From Acidimicrobiales bacterium (GTDB lineage Bacteria; Actinomycetota; Acidimicrobiia; Acidimicrobiales; Palsa-688): a stretch of 16,053 nucleotides of DNA. Below, in pieces: positions 6,441 through 13,564 of the stretch (position 1 is the stretch's first letter; each line of letters starts with the position of its first letter). The notes beneath the pieces were generated by a model. The model made no database searches. It was not told the origin of the DNA and worked only from the letters and a program-made list of their open reading frames with translations. The DNA is taken from assembly GCA_030039575.1 (NCBI GenBank), contig JASHVH010000191.1, positions 1-16,053 of the forward strand, read 5' to 3'. Made by a program: the position numbers and the translations under genes.

Positions 6441-7364
6441 GTGAAGAGCATTGTGGTTGGTGGTGGCGCGATGGGTTCTATCTTCGCCGCCGGCTTGGCC
6501 CAGGCCGGCGAAGAGGTGGTCGTGCTTGACACGGCAACAGATCTGGTCCAGTCCATTAATGCTCGAGGCGTGTCTTTGCAGACCGCGGACGGCAAGGTGG
6601 TTAGCCAGCTATCCGCCACCAGCGACCCCAGTTGTCTTCAGATGGCAGACTTGGCCGTGGTGTTTGTCAAAGCTCACCATACGGGCGAGGTTGCTCAAGC
6701 CTTTGGCGACCATCTCGGCAAGGGAACCGTGGTCGTCACCCTTCAGAACGGGTGGGGAAATGCAGACACGTTGGCACACAGTGTGGACGTCGACAATCTT
6801 GTGATGGGTGTTACTTACCACAGTGGCACCGTCACTTCGCCTGGCGTCGTAGCCCATACAGGACGGGGCCCGACCTTTGTAGGGCCATATAAAGCCGATG
6901 GCGACCTATCTCTCGCCCGCGACGTAGCCAGTACCCTGATAGCTGCCGGTTTCGAAACCACGGCCACGGCCGACGTCCGCACGGAGATTTGGAAAAAACT
7001 GGTTCTAAATGCGGCCACCTTACCTGTCGCGGCCACGACCGGATTGCAGGCGGCCGAGATGCTGGAGTTGCCTGACGTGGCTGGCCTCATCGAAGCACTG
7101 GCCGGCGAGGCGTTGGCAGTAGCGGCCAAGATCGGGCTCAACGTGGACCCCGTCGAACGATTGGCGAGGATCAAGGCCGTGTTGACAGGGGCGGGTCAAG
7201 GGAAGCCATCGATGCTCCAAGATGTGGAGGCTCACCGCAAAACTGAGATCGAAGTGGTCAACGGGGCGATAGTCCAGACGGCGCACGAATGTGGTATCGA
7301 CGTCCCGGTGAATGTTGCCATGTGCGCGTTGGTGCACGGCATCGAGAGGAGCTGGTCACGATGA
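6441..7364 (+). CDS. Ketopantoate-reductase-family (ApbA/PanE-like) oxidoreductase
   Basis: This complete 307-residue member of the 2-dehydropantoate 2-reductase family reduces a 2-ketoacid in the pantothenate enzyme. It has GGGAMG (7-12), LQNG with N103, WKKLVLN with the catalytic Lys (K186) and N190, S257 in GKPSMLQD, and E269 in KTEIEVVNGAIV. These match the K176/N98/S244/E256 set of the E. coli enzyme. D30 stands at the end of beta-2 where NADPH-specific members usually have Asn or Arg, hinting at NAD. The GTG start has AAGGAGG, which overlaps the previous stop. Its place inside a sugar-acid operon, with no panB or panC near, argues for a catabolic substrate rather than pantothenate synthesis. 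No panE symbol is given for that reason. Confidence 0.85.
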   Translation: MKSIVVGGGAMGSIFAAGLAQAGEEVVVLDTATDLVQSINARGVSLQTADGKVVSQLSATSDPSCLQMADLAVVFVKAHHTGEVAQAFGDHLGKGTVVVTLQNGWGNADTLAHSVDVDNLVMGVTYHSGTVTSPGVVAHTGRGPTFVGPYKADGDLSLARDVASTLIAAGFETTATADVRTEIWKKLVLNAATLPVAATTGLQAAEMLELPDVAGLIEALAGEALAVAAKIGLNVDPVERLARIKAVLTGAGQGKPSMLQDVEAHRKTEIEVVNGAIVQTAHECGIDVPVNVAMCALVHGIERSWSR

Positions 7365-8137
7365 CAACCCGACTCACCTTCTATGGCATCGCTTGCTATT
7401 TGGCTGAAGGGCCAAACGGTTGCGTGCTGTTCGATCCGTTCCTTACAGGCAACCCTGTAGCACCGATCGGCCCTGACGACGTGCCCACGCCCGACGTAAT
7501 CGTGGTCAGCCACGCCGCATTTGACCATTCTGGCGACGCCGCGAAAGTTGCTTTGCGGACAAAAGCACCGGTCATCTGCGGGGTGGACACGGCAGAGTTA
7601 TTGGTCGAGCAGGGAGTTGACCGGGCTCAACTGCGGACTACGGTGTGGGGGATAGCTGTCGCGGTTGGCAATCTCTTTATCCAGCCGGTCGAGTGCCATC
7701 ACTGGTCGGTGGCGAAATTGTCCGACGGGCGCTTCGTTACCGGTACGCCTATGGGCTTTGTGATCACTCTAGAGGAAAACTGTCGTATCTACCACTTCGG
7801 CGATTCGGCCGTGTTCGGCGACATGCGGTTGATCGGAGAGCTCCACCACCCCACGGTTGGGCTACTCGGGTGTACCCAGCCGTGGTCGCTGGTGGCCCCT
7901 GGCCCCGGTGAGGTCGTGACGGGCGAAATGGCCCCTCGGGAGGCGGCACTGGCCGCTGAACTGTTGAGGCTAGAACTAGCAGTCGGGAGCCACTACGAAG
8001 ACGTCAGTCATCCGCATGTGTCCGAGTTCTTGGACGAAGTCGGCAAACAGGACAGCACTGGCCATCGACAGGCATTGGCCATGCGGCCTGGCGAGACGAT
8101 CGACATTGACGGGCCGACCTTCAGGTTCGTCCGGTGA
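7361..8137 (+). CDS. MBL-fold hydrolase with altered metal motif (UPF0173/UlaG-like)
   Basis: This 258-residue metallo-beta-lactamase-fold protein resembles UPF0173/UlaG-type hydrolases. It has D25 (LFDPFLTGNP), the loop SHAAFDHSGD (50-59), H113-H114, IYHFGDSAVFGDMRLIGE (143-160, D148) and GSHYEDVSHP (209-218, H211). The canonical HxHxDH motif reads H51-x-A53-x-D55-H56, so the second His is Ala and metal site 1 lacks a ligand. UlaG acts as a lactonase on ascorbate-6-phosphate, so a lactone or ester substrate fits this operon, but the activity is unknown. ATG 7361 overlaps the previous TGA by 4 bp, which indicates translational coupling; the longer frame from 7289 lies inside the upstream gene and is rejected. 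The stop overlaps the next GTG in the same way. Confidence 0.83.
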   Translation: MTTRLTFYGIACYLAEGPNGCVLFDPFLTGNPVAPIGPDDVPTPDVIVVSHAAFDHSGDAAKVALRTKAPVICGVDTAELLVEQGVDRAQLRTTVWGIAVAVGNLFIQPVECHHWSVAKLSDGRFVTGTPMGFVITLEENCRIYHFGDSAVFGDMRLIGELHHPTVGLLGCTQPWSLVAPGPGEVVTGEMAPREAALAAELLRLELAVGSHYEDVSHPHVSEFLDEVGKQDSTGHRQALAMRPGETIDIDGPTFRFVR

Positions 8138-8955
8138 GCGGTGTCGTACGTTACCGGACCGAGTCAGGCACCGTGTTGGGTTGGCTGTCTGGTACCAGCA
8201 GCGTCCTGCCGCTACGGGAACAGACTTGGGCAGAGCTTTTCGGCTCGGGTCGTCCTACGCCTGACGTGGAAGAACAGCCGGTCGAGTGCGCTGAGCTCCT
8301 CTGCCCGGTAGACCGGCCTGGCAAAGTCTTGTGTGCAGGCATCAACTACGCCAGCCACAAGAGCGAGAACCCGGCTGCTGTGCTGCCGCAAGTCCCCTTC
8401 TTCTTCTCCAAGTTGCCGAGTGCCGTTATCGGCCCAGGTCAGGCCGTGCCCAAGCCGCGGCCAGACACCCAACTCGACTACGAGGTTGAGCTTGCGGTCG
8501 TGATAGGGCGTCGGGCGAGGATGCTCACTCCGGCCGATGCCCTCGGCGCAGTTTGGGGCTACACGGTCATGAACGACGTAAGTGCCCGCGACATCCAGTT
8601 CACCGATAGTCAGATAACGCTCGGCAAAGGATGTGACGGTTTTTGCCCCCTCGGCCCGTGTGTCGTCCCCGCCGCCGAGGTGCCCGACCCTCAAAACTTG
8701 ATCGTGAGCTCCTACGTCAACGGCGAGCAGCGCCAGAGGGAGTCCACGGCCAACATGCTGTTCGGTGTGGCCGACCTGCTGGCGTACGCGAGCCGCTATA
8801 TAACGCTCGAGGTTGGCGACGTTATCACCACAGGCACGCCAGCGGGCGTGGGATGCTTCATGCAACCCCAGCGTTGGTTAGAGCCGGGCGACCTCGTCGA
8901 GGTCCAGGTTGACGGTATCGGGCGTCTGTCCAACCCCGTCGTCGCGGGCTGGTAG
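8134..8955 (+). CDS. Fumarylacetoacetate hydrolase-family protein
   Basis: This complete 273-residue FAH-superfamily enzyme carries the N-terminal cap seen in acylpyruvate and 2,4-diketo-3-deoxysugar acid hydrolases. The lid helix has H75 (NYASHKSE) and the metal triad is E117-x-E119 (DYEVEL) and D148 (NDVSARD). K166 (LGKGCDGF), VNGEQRQ and the C-terminal TGTPAGVG (233-240) are all standard. Family members cleave C-C bonds of 2,4-dioxo acids or hydrate/decarboxylate 2-oxo acids. In non-phosphorylating L-fucose and L-rhamnose routes the homologue splits 2,4-diketo-3-deoxy sugar acids. Such an intermediate is not part of the known apionate route, so this gene points to an added branch. The GTG start overlaps the MBL stop (GTGA). 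Confidence 0.87.
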   Translation: MSGVVRYRTESGTVLGWLSGTSSVLPLREQTWAELFGSGRPTPDVEEQPVECAELLCPVDRPGKVLCAGINYASHKSENPAAVLPQVPFFFSKLPSAVIGPGQAVPKPRPDTQLDYEVELAVVIGRRARMLTPADALGAVWGYTVMNDVSARDIQFTDSQITLGKGCDGFCPLGPCVVPAAEVPDPQNLIVSSYVNGEQRQRESTANMLFGVADLLAYASRYITLEVGDVITTGTPAGVGCFMQPQRWLEPGDLVEVQVDGIGRLSNPVVAGW

Positions 8956-8964
8956 CCCGACCTG

Positions 8965-10833
8965 GTGAAAGGCACTGAAGGGATAGCGGCACCGCGGACG
9001 GCCGTTCTCCGCGCCGCCCAAGCGTCGGTGCGGCTCGACCCGCCCGCACTGAGGTCACTGAGTTGGCGCGGCGTGGAGCTGGTCCAGTCTGTCCCCGCAA
9101 CGGTCAGAGACCGCAATTGGGGGACCGTCCCGGGCGTCGTTACCGATCTGGAAACCGCTTCTTCGGGCTGCGCGTCCCGCTCGACCTTTGTATGCACGCA
9201 CGATAATGGGGACGTCGGCTTCGCGTGGGACGGTGAAGTCAACGTCACCAGCGCGAGCCAGCGGAGCTGTGTCATCACCTACTCAATGAAGGGGCGGGCG
9301 ACGCGAGAGTTCACCGCCAACCGGATTGGCTTCTGTGTCCTTCATCCTCTCAGCGTGGCTGGAAGACCCGTCTTCCTCACCGCCTCGAGTGGAATAACAT
9401 CCGGTTCATTTCCTCGGGCTATCTCGCCGCACCAGACCTTTTTAGAGCTGACCGCGATGTCGTACTCGGTCGGAGACGCCGCAGTGCACATTCGTCTTGA
9501 GGGCGGTCTATTCGAAACAGAGGACCAGCGCAATTGGACCGACGCATCGTTCAAGACCTATGGCCCGCCCTTGCGAATACCGTTCCCCCGCGCCTACAAA
9601 AGAGGCGAAGAGGTACGGCAAGAAGTGGTGGTCGAGCTAACCGGTCCGGCGCGTAGCTATCGATTACCCGGCGGCCCACGCGTCATCGGGGTCCACTTGG
9701 GTGGGATACTGCCCGCCAAGCTGCCGGCCATCGGGATCGGGGTCGGTGGGTCCGAGCCCCCTGGTGACTTATCTGCCCTCAAGGACACTATAAACCATCT
9801 GAGGCCTTCACATTTGCACGCCGTGGTAGATCCGCAAAAAGCAGGCTGGCAGTCTGGCTTGCGGGCTTCGGCCGCTACGGCTTCGGCGGTAGGTGCGTCG
9901 TTACAGTGCGAGGTCGTGGTCAGCGAACCGGGCCAGATGGAGGTGATCGCCCGGGCCTTGGCGGAAACTAAAGACTCGTTAAGCCGAGTGATGGTCTTTG
10001 AAAAGAAGTCGTCGGTCACGACGCCCGCCGTTGTGTCGCGATGGGTGCGGCTGGCCCGACTCTATGACCTTCAGCCTTCGATATTCGCGGGAAGTCGTGC
10101 CAATTTCGCGGAGTTGAACCGCAACCGACCATCTTATGAACTGATCTCGGGGTTGACGTTTCCAATTAATCCACAAGTACACGCCTTCGGCGACGATGAG
10201 ATTGTGGAGACATTGCCTGTTCAAGAATTGGTCACGCGACAGGCTGCCGCCATGGCCGCCGGCCTTCCGTTGCACGTCGGTCCGGTAACCCTGAAACCGC
10301 GGTTCAACCCGGTGGCCACGGATAAAGCAGAGTTGTCTGAGCCCGTGGCTGACCCGCGCCAGTCGTCGTGGTGGGCCGCGGGCTGGACGGTGGGCAGCCT
10401 GGCGGCTCTGTCGCGCGGCGGAGCTGGGTCGGTCACTTATTTCAGCGCTTTTGGCCCGGACGGGCTCCTATACAAGGCTCGGTCGGCTCCGCGGGGCCCT
10501 TTAAAGCCTTACCCCGTTTTCGAACTTCTACGTCGGGTTGTGACCATCGGGCCCGCTCATTTGCTCGCGACCAACGTAAGCGACGACAAAGCGCTCGCTG
10601 TGCTGGCCTTGTCGGCACATGACCGCTTCTTCGTCTTCGCGGCGAACCTCGTGAACGCAACGAGGGTGATGACGGTCAAGGGGCAGCCGTTCGATTTCGT
10701 TTGCGAGCGGCTGCAGGTGGGGGGTGAGCAACTGGCCGCGGGCCGGCCCGCACTTTCGGGGGGCGTGACCCACCGGGGCACCCAAGTCCGTTTGGCTCCA
10801 TATGAGGTCGTGCTACTGACCGGGCCATTTTGA
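8965..10833 (+). CDS. apnL: D-apionate lactonase (ApnL)
   Basis: This 622-residue protein is predicted to hydrolyse D-apionolactone to D-apionate. It has the three-part architecture of the ApnL family: an N-terminal beta-rich domain (about 1-230), a central barrel-like domain (about 240-450, with GVHLGG and HLRPSHLHAVVD) and a C-terminal beta domain (about 520-622). The family hallmark EDQRNWTDASFKTY lies at residues 186-199, followed by PLRIPFPRAYKRGEEV. Near residue 460 the SSWWAAGWTVGSLAALSRGG stretch and FELLRRV follow the family pattern. The length suits the family. The GTG start is 9 bp after the FAH stop with a poor ribosome binding site; coupling is likely. It is last in the operon. 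Together with apnO and oiaC this is the strongest evidence for a D-apiose/apionate locus. Family recognition is from memory, not a search. Confidence 0.8.
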   Translation: MKGTEGIAAPRTAVLRAAQASVRLDPPALRSLSWRGVELVQSVPATVRDRNWGTVPGVVTDLETASSGCASRSTFVCTHDNGDVGFAWDGEVNVTSASQRSCVITYSMKGRATREFTANRIGFCVLHPLSVAGRPVFLTASSGITSGSFPRAISPHQTFLELTAMSYSVGDAAVHIRLEGGLFETEDQRNWTDASFKTYGPPLRIPFPRAYKRGEEVRQEVVVELTGPARSYRLPGGPRVIGVHLGGILPAKLPAIGIGVGGSEPPGDLSALKDTINHLRPSHLHAVVDPQKAGWQSGLRASAATASAVGASLQCEVVVSEPGQMEVIARALAETKDSLSRVMVFEKKSSVTTPAVVSRWVRLARLYDLQPSIFAGSRANFAELNRNRPSYELISGLTFPINPQVHAFGDDEIVETLPVQELVTRQAAAMAAGLPLHVGPVTLKPRFNPVATDKAELSEPVADPRQSSWWAAGWTVGSLAALSRGGAGSVTYFSAFGPDGLLYKARSAPRGPLKPYPVFELLRRVVTIGPAHLLATNVSDDKALAVLALSAHDRFFVFAANLVNATRVMTVKGQPFDFVCERLQVGGEQLAAGRPALSGGVTHRGTQVRLAPYEVVLLTGPF

Positions 10834-11098
10834 ACAAGTAATGCTGAGCTGGACCGGAGACGTGCTCAAGGTCAAGTGCGATGTACGCAAACGCGATTCC
10901 CTACGCACGAGCTTTGGGTCAGGCAGATGACGATGCCTAGTTCACGGCGAGACCGTTGCGCGAATGGGCGCCCGGCCGTACCGTTGGGGCAGTTCACGCT
11001 CGAGGTTCGCTTAGCTTTGACGTAACTTGTGGCTGAAGAGGTAGCAGACACCTGGTTGGCGCCAGGCTGGCCGGCCACGACTCGGACGGCGTAATCCG

Positions 11099-11136
11099 GT
11101 TGACCATGTAGTCGGACCAGGCCGGTTATGGTCAAC
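11099..11136. repeat. 9-bp inverted repeat GTTGACCAT / ATGGTCAAC
   Basis: The arms at 11099-11107 and 11128-11136 are perfect complements separated by 20 bases. It lies about 265 bp beyond the apnL stop and is not followed by a T run. It could be an RNA stem-loop or a spaced operator; no function is assigned. Confidence 0.4.
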
Positions 11137-11432
11137 TCGGGCCTCAGGGCACGCCGTCGGTGGTTAAGCAGTTTGGCGGCGCGGCCTCTGTGACGCGGCG
11201 TGGTTTCGGACACCACTCGACCCATTTTGTCTCAGTGCCGGTAGCCAACCTCGCTGGTGAGTGGCAGAGAAGTGCGCCGCCAGCACGCTTGAAGGCATCC
11301 CGGCCTCGTCAACGGACAGAGGCAAACCGGATGGATTTCGGGGGTCCTAAGGTCGCAAGTCGCGCTTCATTGAGGCGAGAATGCACGAGCCTTTCATTTC
11401 GGATTGCCGATGTCCGAGGCCCTTGTCGTGGT

Positions 11433-11453
11433 GCGCCTCGACTGGCGAGGCGC
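11433..11453 (-). terminator. Hairpin after the gntR stop
   Basis: GCGCCTCG-ACTGG-CGAGGCGC forms a perfect 8-bp GC-rich stem with a 5-base loop. It starts 17 nt past the gntR stop codon on the minus strand. There is no T tract, as is common for actinobacterial terminators. Confidence 0.5.
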
Positions 11454-11470
11454 GTTCGCCCGGGCGGGGG

Positions 11471-12280
11471 TCAGTCAGGAGCGCTTTCGCCAACGGCAAC
11501 TGGTCGGGGGCTCCGACGATTGTTCGCACGCGTCGGCTTCTGGCCCAACGAACGCCAAAGATTGGCAGAGTCCTGGAGGTGATCGGCCATGGCGAGCCCG
11601 GCCTCCACACTGTCGCCGTGCTCTATGGCATCGAGGATACGCTTATGGAAGGCGATCGCGCCCTGACGCCGTGCTCGCTTTCCGAGGGTTTCCTCCCGGA
11701 TCTTCAGCAAGACGTGGCCTATCGAGTCCAGCATGACCATGTAGAGCTCGTTATGGGTGATCTTTGCGATAGTGCGGTGGAACTCGACATCTCTTATGGA
11801 AGATAATTCTGGCGAGTCGCTTGCCTCGGTAAGGGCTTGAAAAGCGGCTCGGAGCTCTTCGAGATCTTCCTCGGTCGCGCGCTCTGCGGCTACCGTTGCC
11901 ACTCGCACTTCGAGCATTTCCCGTACCTCATGGATCTTCTCGTAGGAGAACGGCCCCTCTTCGTGATAGCCACCGCGGGTCTCGATGAAGAGGCGCATGG
12001 CTTCGGCGACGTTGTCGGTGTTCACCTGGGTAACGACGACGCCGCGGCCGGAGTTGATGCTGAGCACGCCTTTACCAGCCAGGGCGCGGATGGCTTCCCG
12101 GACGACGGTCCGGGACACCCCGAGCGACTCGCCGATCTCGCGCTCGGGTGGGAGGCGGTCGCCCGGCCGCACTTGCCGGGCCGCGATCATGTCCAAGAGC
12201 TGGTTGGCCACGCGATCGGTCAGCCCCATTTCGCGCTCGACGCGCGTGAACTTGACTGTTCGGCGGTGCGGCTCAGCCAT
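11471..12280 (-). CDS. GntR-family transcriptional regulator, FadR subfamily (FCD domain)
   Basis: This 269-residue DNA-binding regulator has an N-terminal winged helix (about 18-85), with RPGDRLPPEREIGESLGVSR containing the GntR signature and VVREAIRALAGKGVL as recognition and wing segments. It is followed by an all-helical FCD ligand domain (about 115-240). The FCD metal site is complete: D164, H168 (VEFHRTIA), H212 (FHKRIL) and H234 (ADHL). FCD regulators of this kind bind small carboxylates such as hexuronates, lactate or gluconate through the metal, so D-apionate, 3-oxo-isoapionate or a downstream acid is the expected effector (inference). ATG 12280 has GAGGT about 8 bases upstream on the minus strand. 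It lies between the catabolic genes and the transporter, and is the only regulator in the window. Confidence 0.9.
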   Translation of the reverse strand: MAEPHRRTVKFTRVEREMGLTDRVANQLLDMIAARQVRPGDRLPPEREIGESLGVSRTVVREAIRALAGKGVLSINSGRGVVVTQVNTDNVAEAMRLFIETRGGYHEEGPFSYEKIHEVREMLEVRVATVAAERATEEDLEELRAAFQALTEASDSPELSSIRDVEFHRTIAKITHNELYMVMLDSIGHVLLKIREETLGKRARRQGAIAFHKRILDAIEHGDSVEAGLAMADHLQDSANLWRSLGQKPTRANNRRSPRPVAVGESAPD

Positions 12281-12320
12281 AGCGGTTACCTCGCGTACTG
12301 GACTATGCTAGCCGAGCGCT

Positions 12321-12349
12321 GCGATACATTTACCGATCCGCTCGTGCAA
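12321..12349 (-). promoter_or_regulatory. Possible gntR promoter
   Basis: On the minus strand TTGCAC (12349-12344) and TATCGC (12326-12321) are 17 bp apart, about 40 bp upstream of the gntR start. The -10 box is weak but is preceded by TG. No copy of the TGGCATGCCA palindrome overlaps it. Confidence 0.3.
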
Positions 12350-12903
12350 TGGGATGCTGTTCGCAAGAGCCCTCGTTGTGGGCTCGGCCCGAGGCCCGCG
12401 TCACCTCTCGATGTGCGGCCTGTAAAGTCACCGTTCATCCACGTAGTGATGCGGCCTCCTTGAGCTCCGAGCTTAACCTCTTAGAAGCCGGGCCCCACCT
12501 ATCGCCCTTGCCATCGAGCGGTGACCCGCGGACGTGAATAGCGGCGCGCCAGATGATTTTAGGCCGTTCCCCAGGCGTGGTGGCTACCCGCCGGCCTCAC
12601 CGTTGTAACCTGGCGATCGCGAGCAACAGCCTTTGCGATTCCGACCACGTGAGCGGGGCAGCCGCATGTGACCCCCCGGGGCCAGACATCCCATATGCAT
12701 GAGCTGGTGTGAAGCCTGACCCGCCGCCGCGGTGACGAGAGCTCTGGACGAAGCGGCTACTGGGCCCTGGGAGGGTCCTGGGAAGTGCGAGCGCATGTGA
12801 AGCCGCTTCGCGTTGGCCTACGGGGCAGAAGCAGTGCCCCGCCAAGGTGCACATTCCGCCCCGAGCGATAGCACGCAGAGACGCTATGACTTGCACACCA
12901 TCA

Positions 12904-12915
12904 GATGGCATGCCA
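12904..12915. promoter_or_regulatory. Candidate operator, copy 3 (GATGGCATGCCA)
   Basis: These 12 bases are identical to 4677-4688 in the apnL-operon promoter and contain the perfect palindrome TGGCATGCCA. TTGCAC lies just upstream (12891-12896) but no -10 box is correctly spaced. It sits between the regulator and the transporter, about 650 bp before the binding-protein gene. Confidence 0.4.
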
Positions 12916-12982
12916 AACTGTAAACTCGTGGCAGAGGAAGGGCTTGCCCACCGTGCAGTACCCTGTTCCGGGCCTCGGTTTA

Positions 12983-12998
12983 GCCCGCTCAGGCGGGC
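12983..12998. repeat. Strong short hairpin GCCCGC-TCAG-GCGGGC
   Basis: A perfect 6-bp all-GC stem with a 4-base loop in the gene-free region. There is no T run on either side. It may be part of an RNA structure or a terminator for an unseen transcript. Confidence 0.3.
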
Positions 12999-13564
12999 GC
13001 TTCGCGTCGGCGCGTTAGCACCAACACGAGGGAGCAGGCCGGATGGGCGGAGCTTACGGCAGGCAACGTGCTTTCGCACAAAGGACGCGGTCAGGAAAGT
13101 GCCGCCGCGGTTGCGGGCCGGCCGCGTTCTTCAAGGCTTTCGACCTAACGTCTTTGGTTGCGGCCGACGCAATCTCGCCCGGCGACTGGTCGAACCCGCG
13201 CTCTCGCCCTGGTCCATCGGAGTTGGCCCGGCCAGCCACCCCGGAGTGGACCTGCATGGAAGTAGTCGTAGCCCAAAACGAGTCAACAGTGGTGTTCTCA
13301 GGCCTGTCAGCGCCGTCGACCCACGGTGTTGTCACAAGCTGATAGTCGGCGTTTCACGGCATCGGGGGTCGTCGGTATTGCACCAGGACGCGGCAAACAG
13401 GAGGAATTTAGGCGACCCTTTGGTCAGTCCGTGGCAAGCTGTGAGCAGCGCCAGAGATACGTGCCAAGCCTAAATGCAGCGACCGCTCGGCAGCAGACTC
13501 GCCCATAAGCGGGAAGAAATGAACATTCGCCTGGAAAATAACACAAAAAGGAAAGGGGAACCGC

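Larger units (their letters stand above)
10834..11470. other. 637-bp gap between apnL and gntR, no gene seen
   Basis: The two flanking genes converge here. Open frames on both strands (10872-11225 minus, 11160-11582 plus) give Arg/Ser-rich translations without motifs. Two inverted repeats are present (11099-11136 and 11433-11453). The gap is unusually long for a junction between 3' ends and could hold a decayed gene or an RNA. Confidence 0.5.
12350..13564. other. Gene-poor region of about 1.2 kb between gntR and the transporter
   Basis: No protein family is recognised on either strand. The longest frames (12847-13473 plus, 12597-13079 minus) overlap one another and give Arg/Pro/Ser/Cys-rich products without motifs. 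The stretch holds a perfect TGGCATGCCA palindrome (12906-12915) and a strong short hairpin (12983-12998). AGGAGG at 13396-13401 has no start codon after it. No convincing -35/-10 pair was found for the transporter. A long leader, an unannotated RNA or a decayed gene are all possible. Confidence 0.5.

Noticed and set aside
6441..7364. Naming this gene panE and invoking pantothenate synthesis.
   Set aside because: The family match is clear, but the operon context and D30 argue against that role, so the function was left open.
11837..12463. 208-codon plus-strand frame opposite the regulator.
   Set aside because: It is antisense to a clear GntR/FCD gene; its length is explained by high GC and codon bias of the real gene.
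12847..13473. 208-codon plus-strand frame in the gene-free region, with overlapping frames at 13043-13342 plus and 13054-13335 minus.
   Set aside because: No recognisable family, composition typical of random GC-rich frames, several mutually overlapping candidates and no good ribosome binding site. Kept only as an unexplained region.
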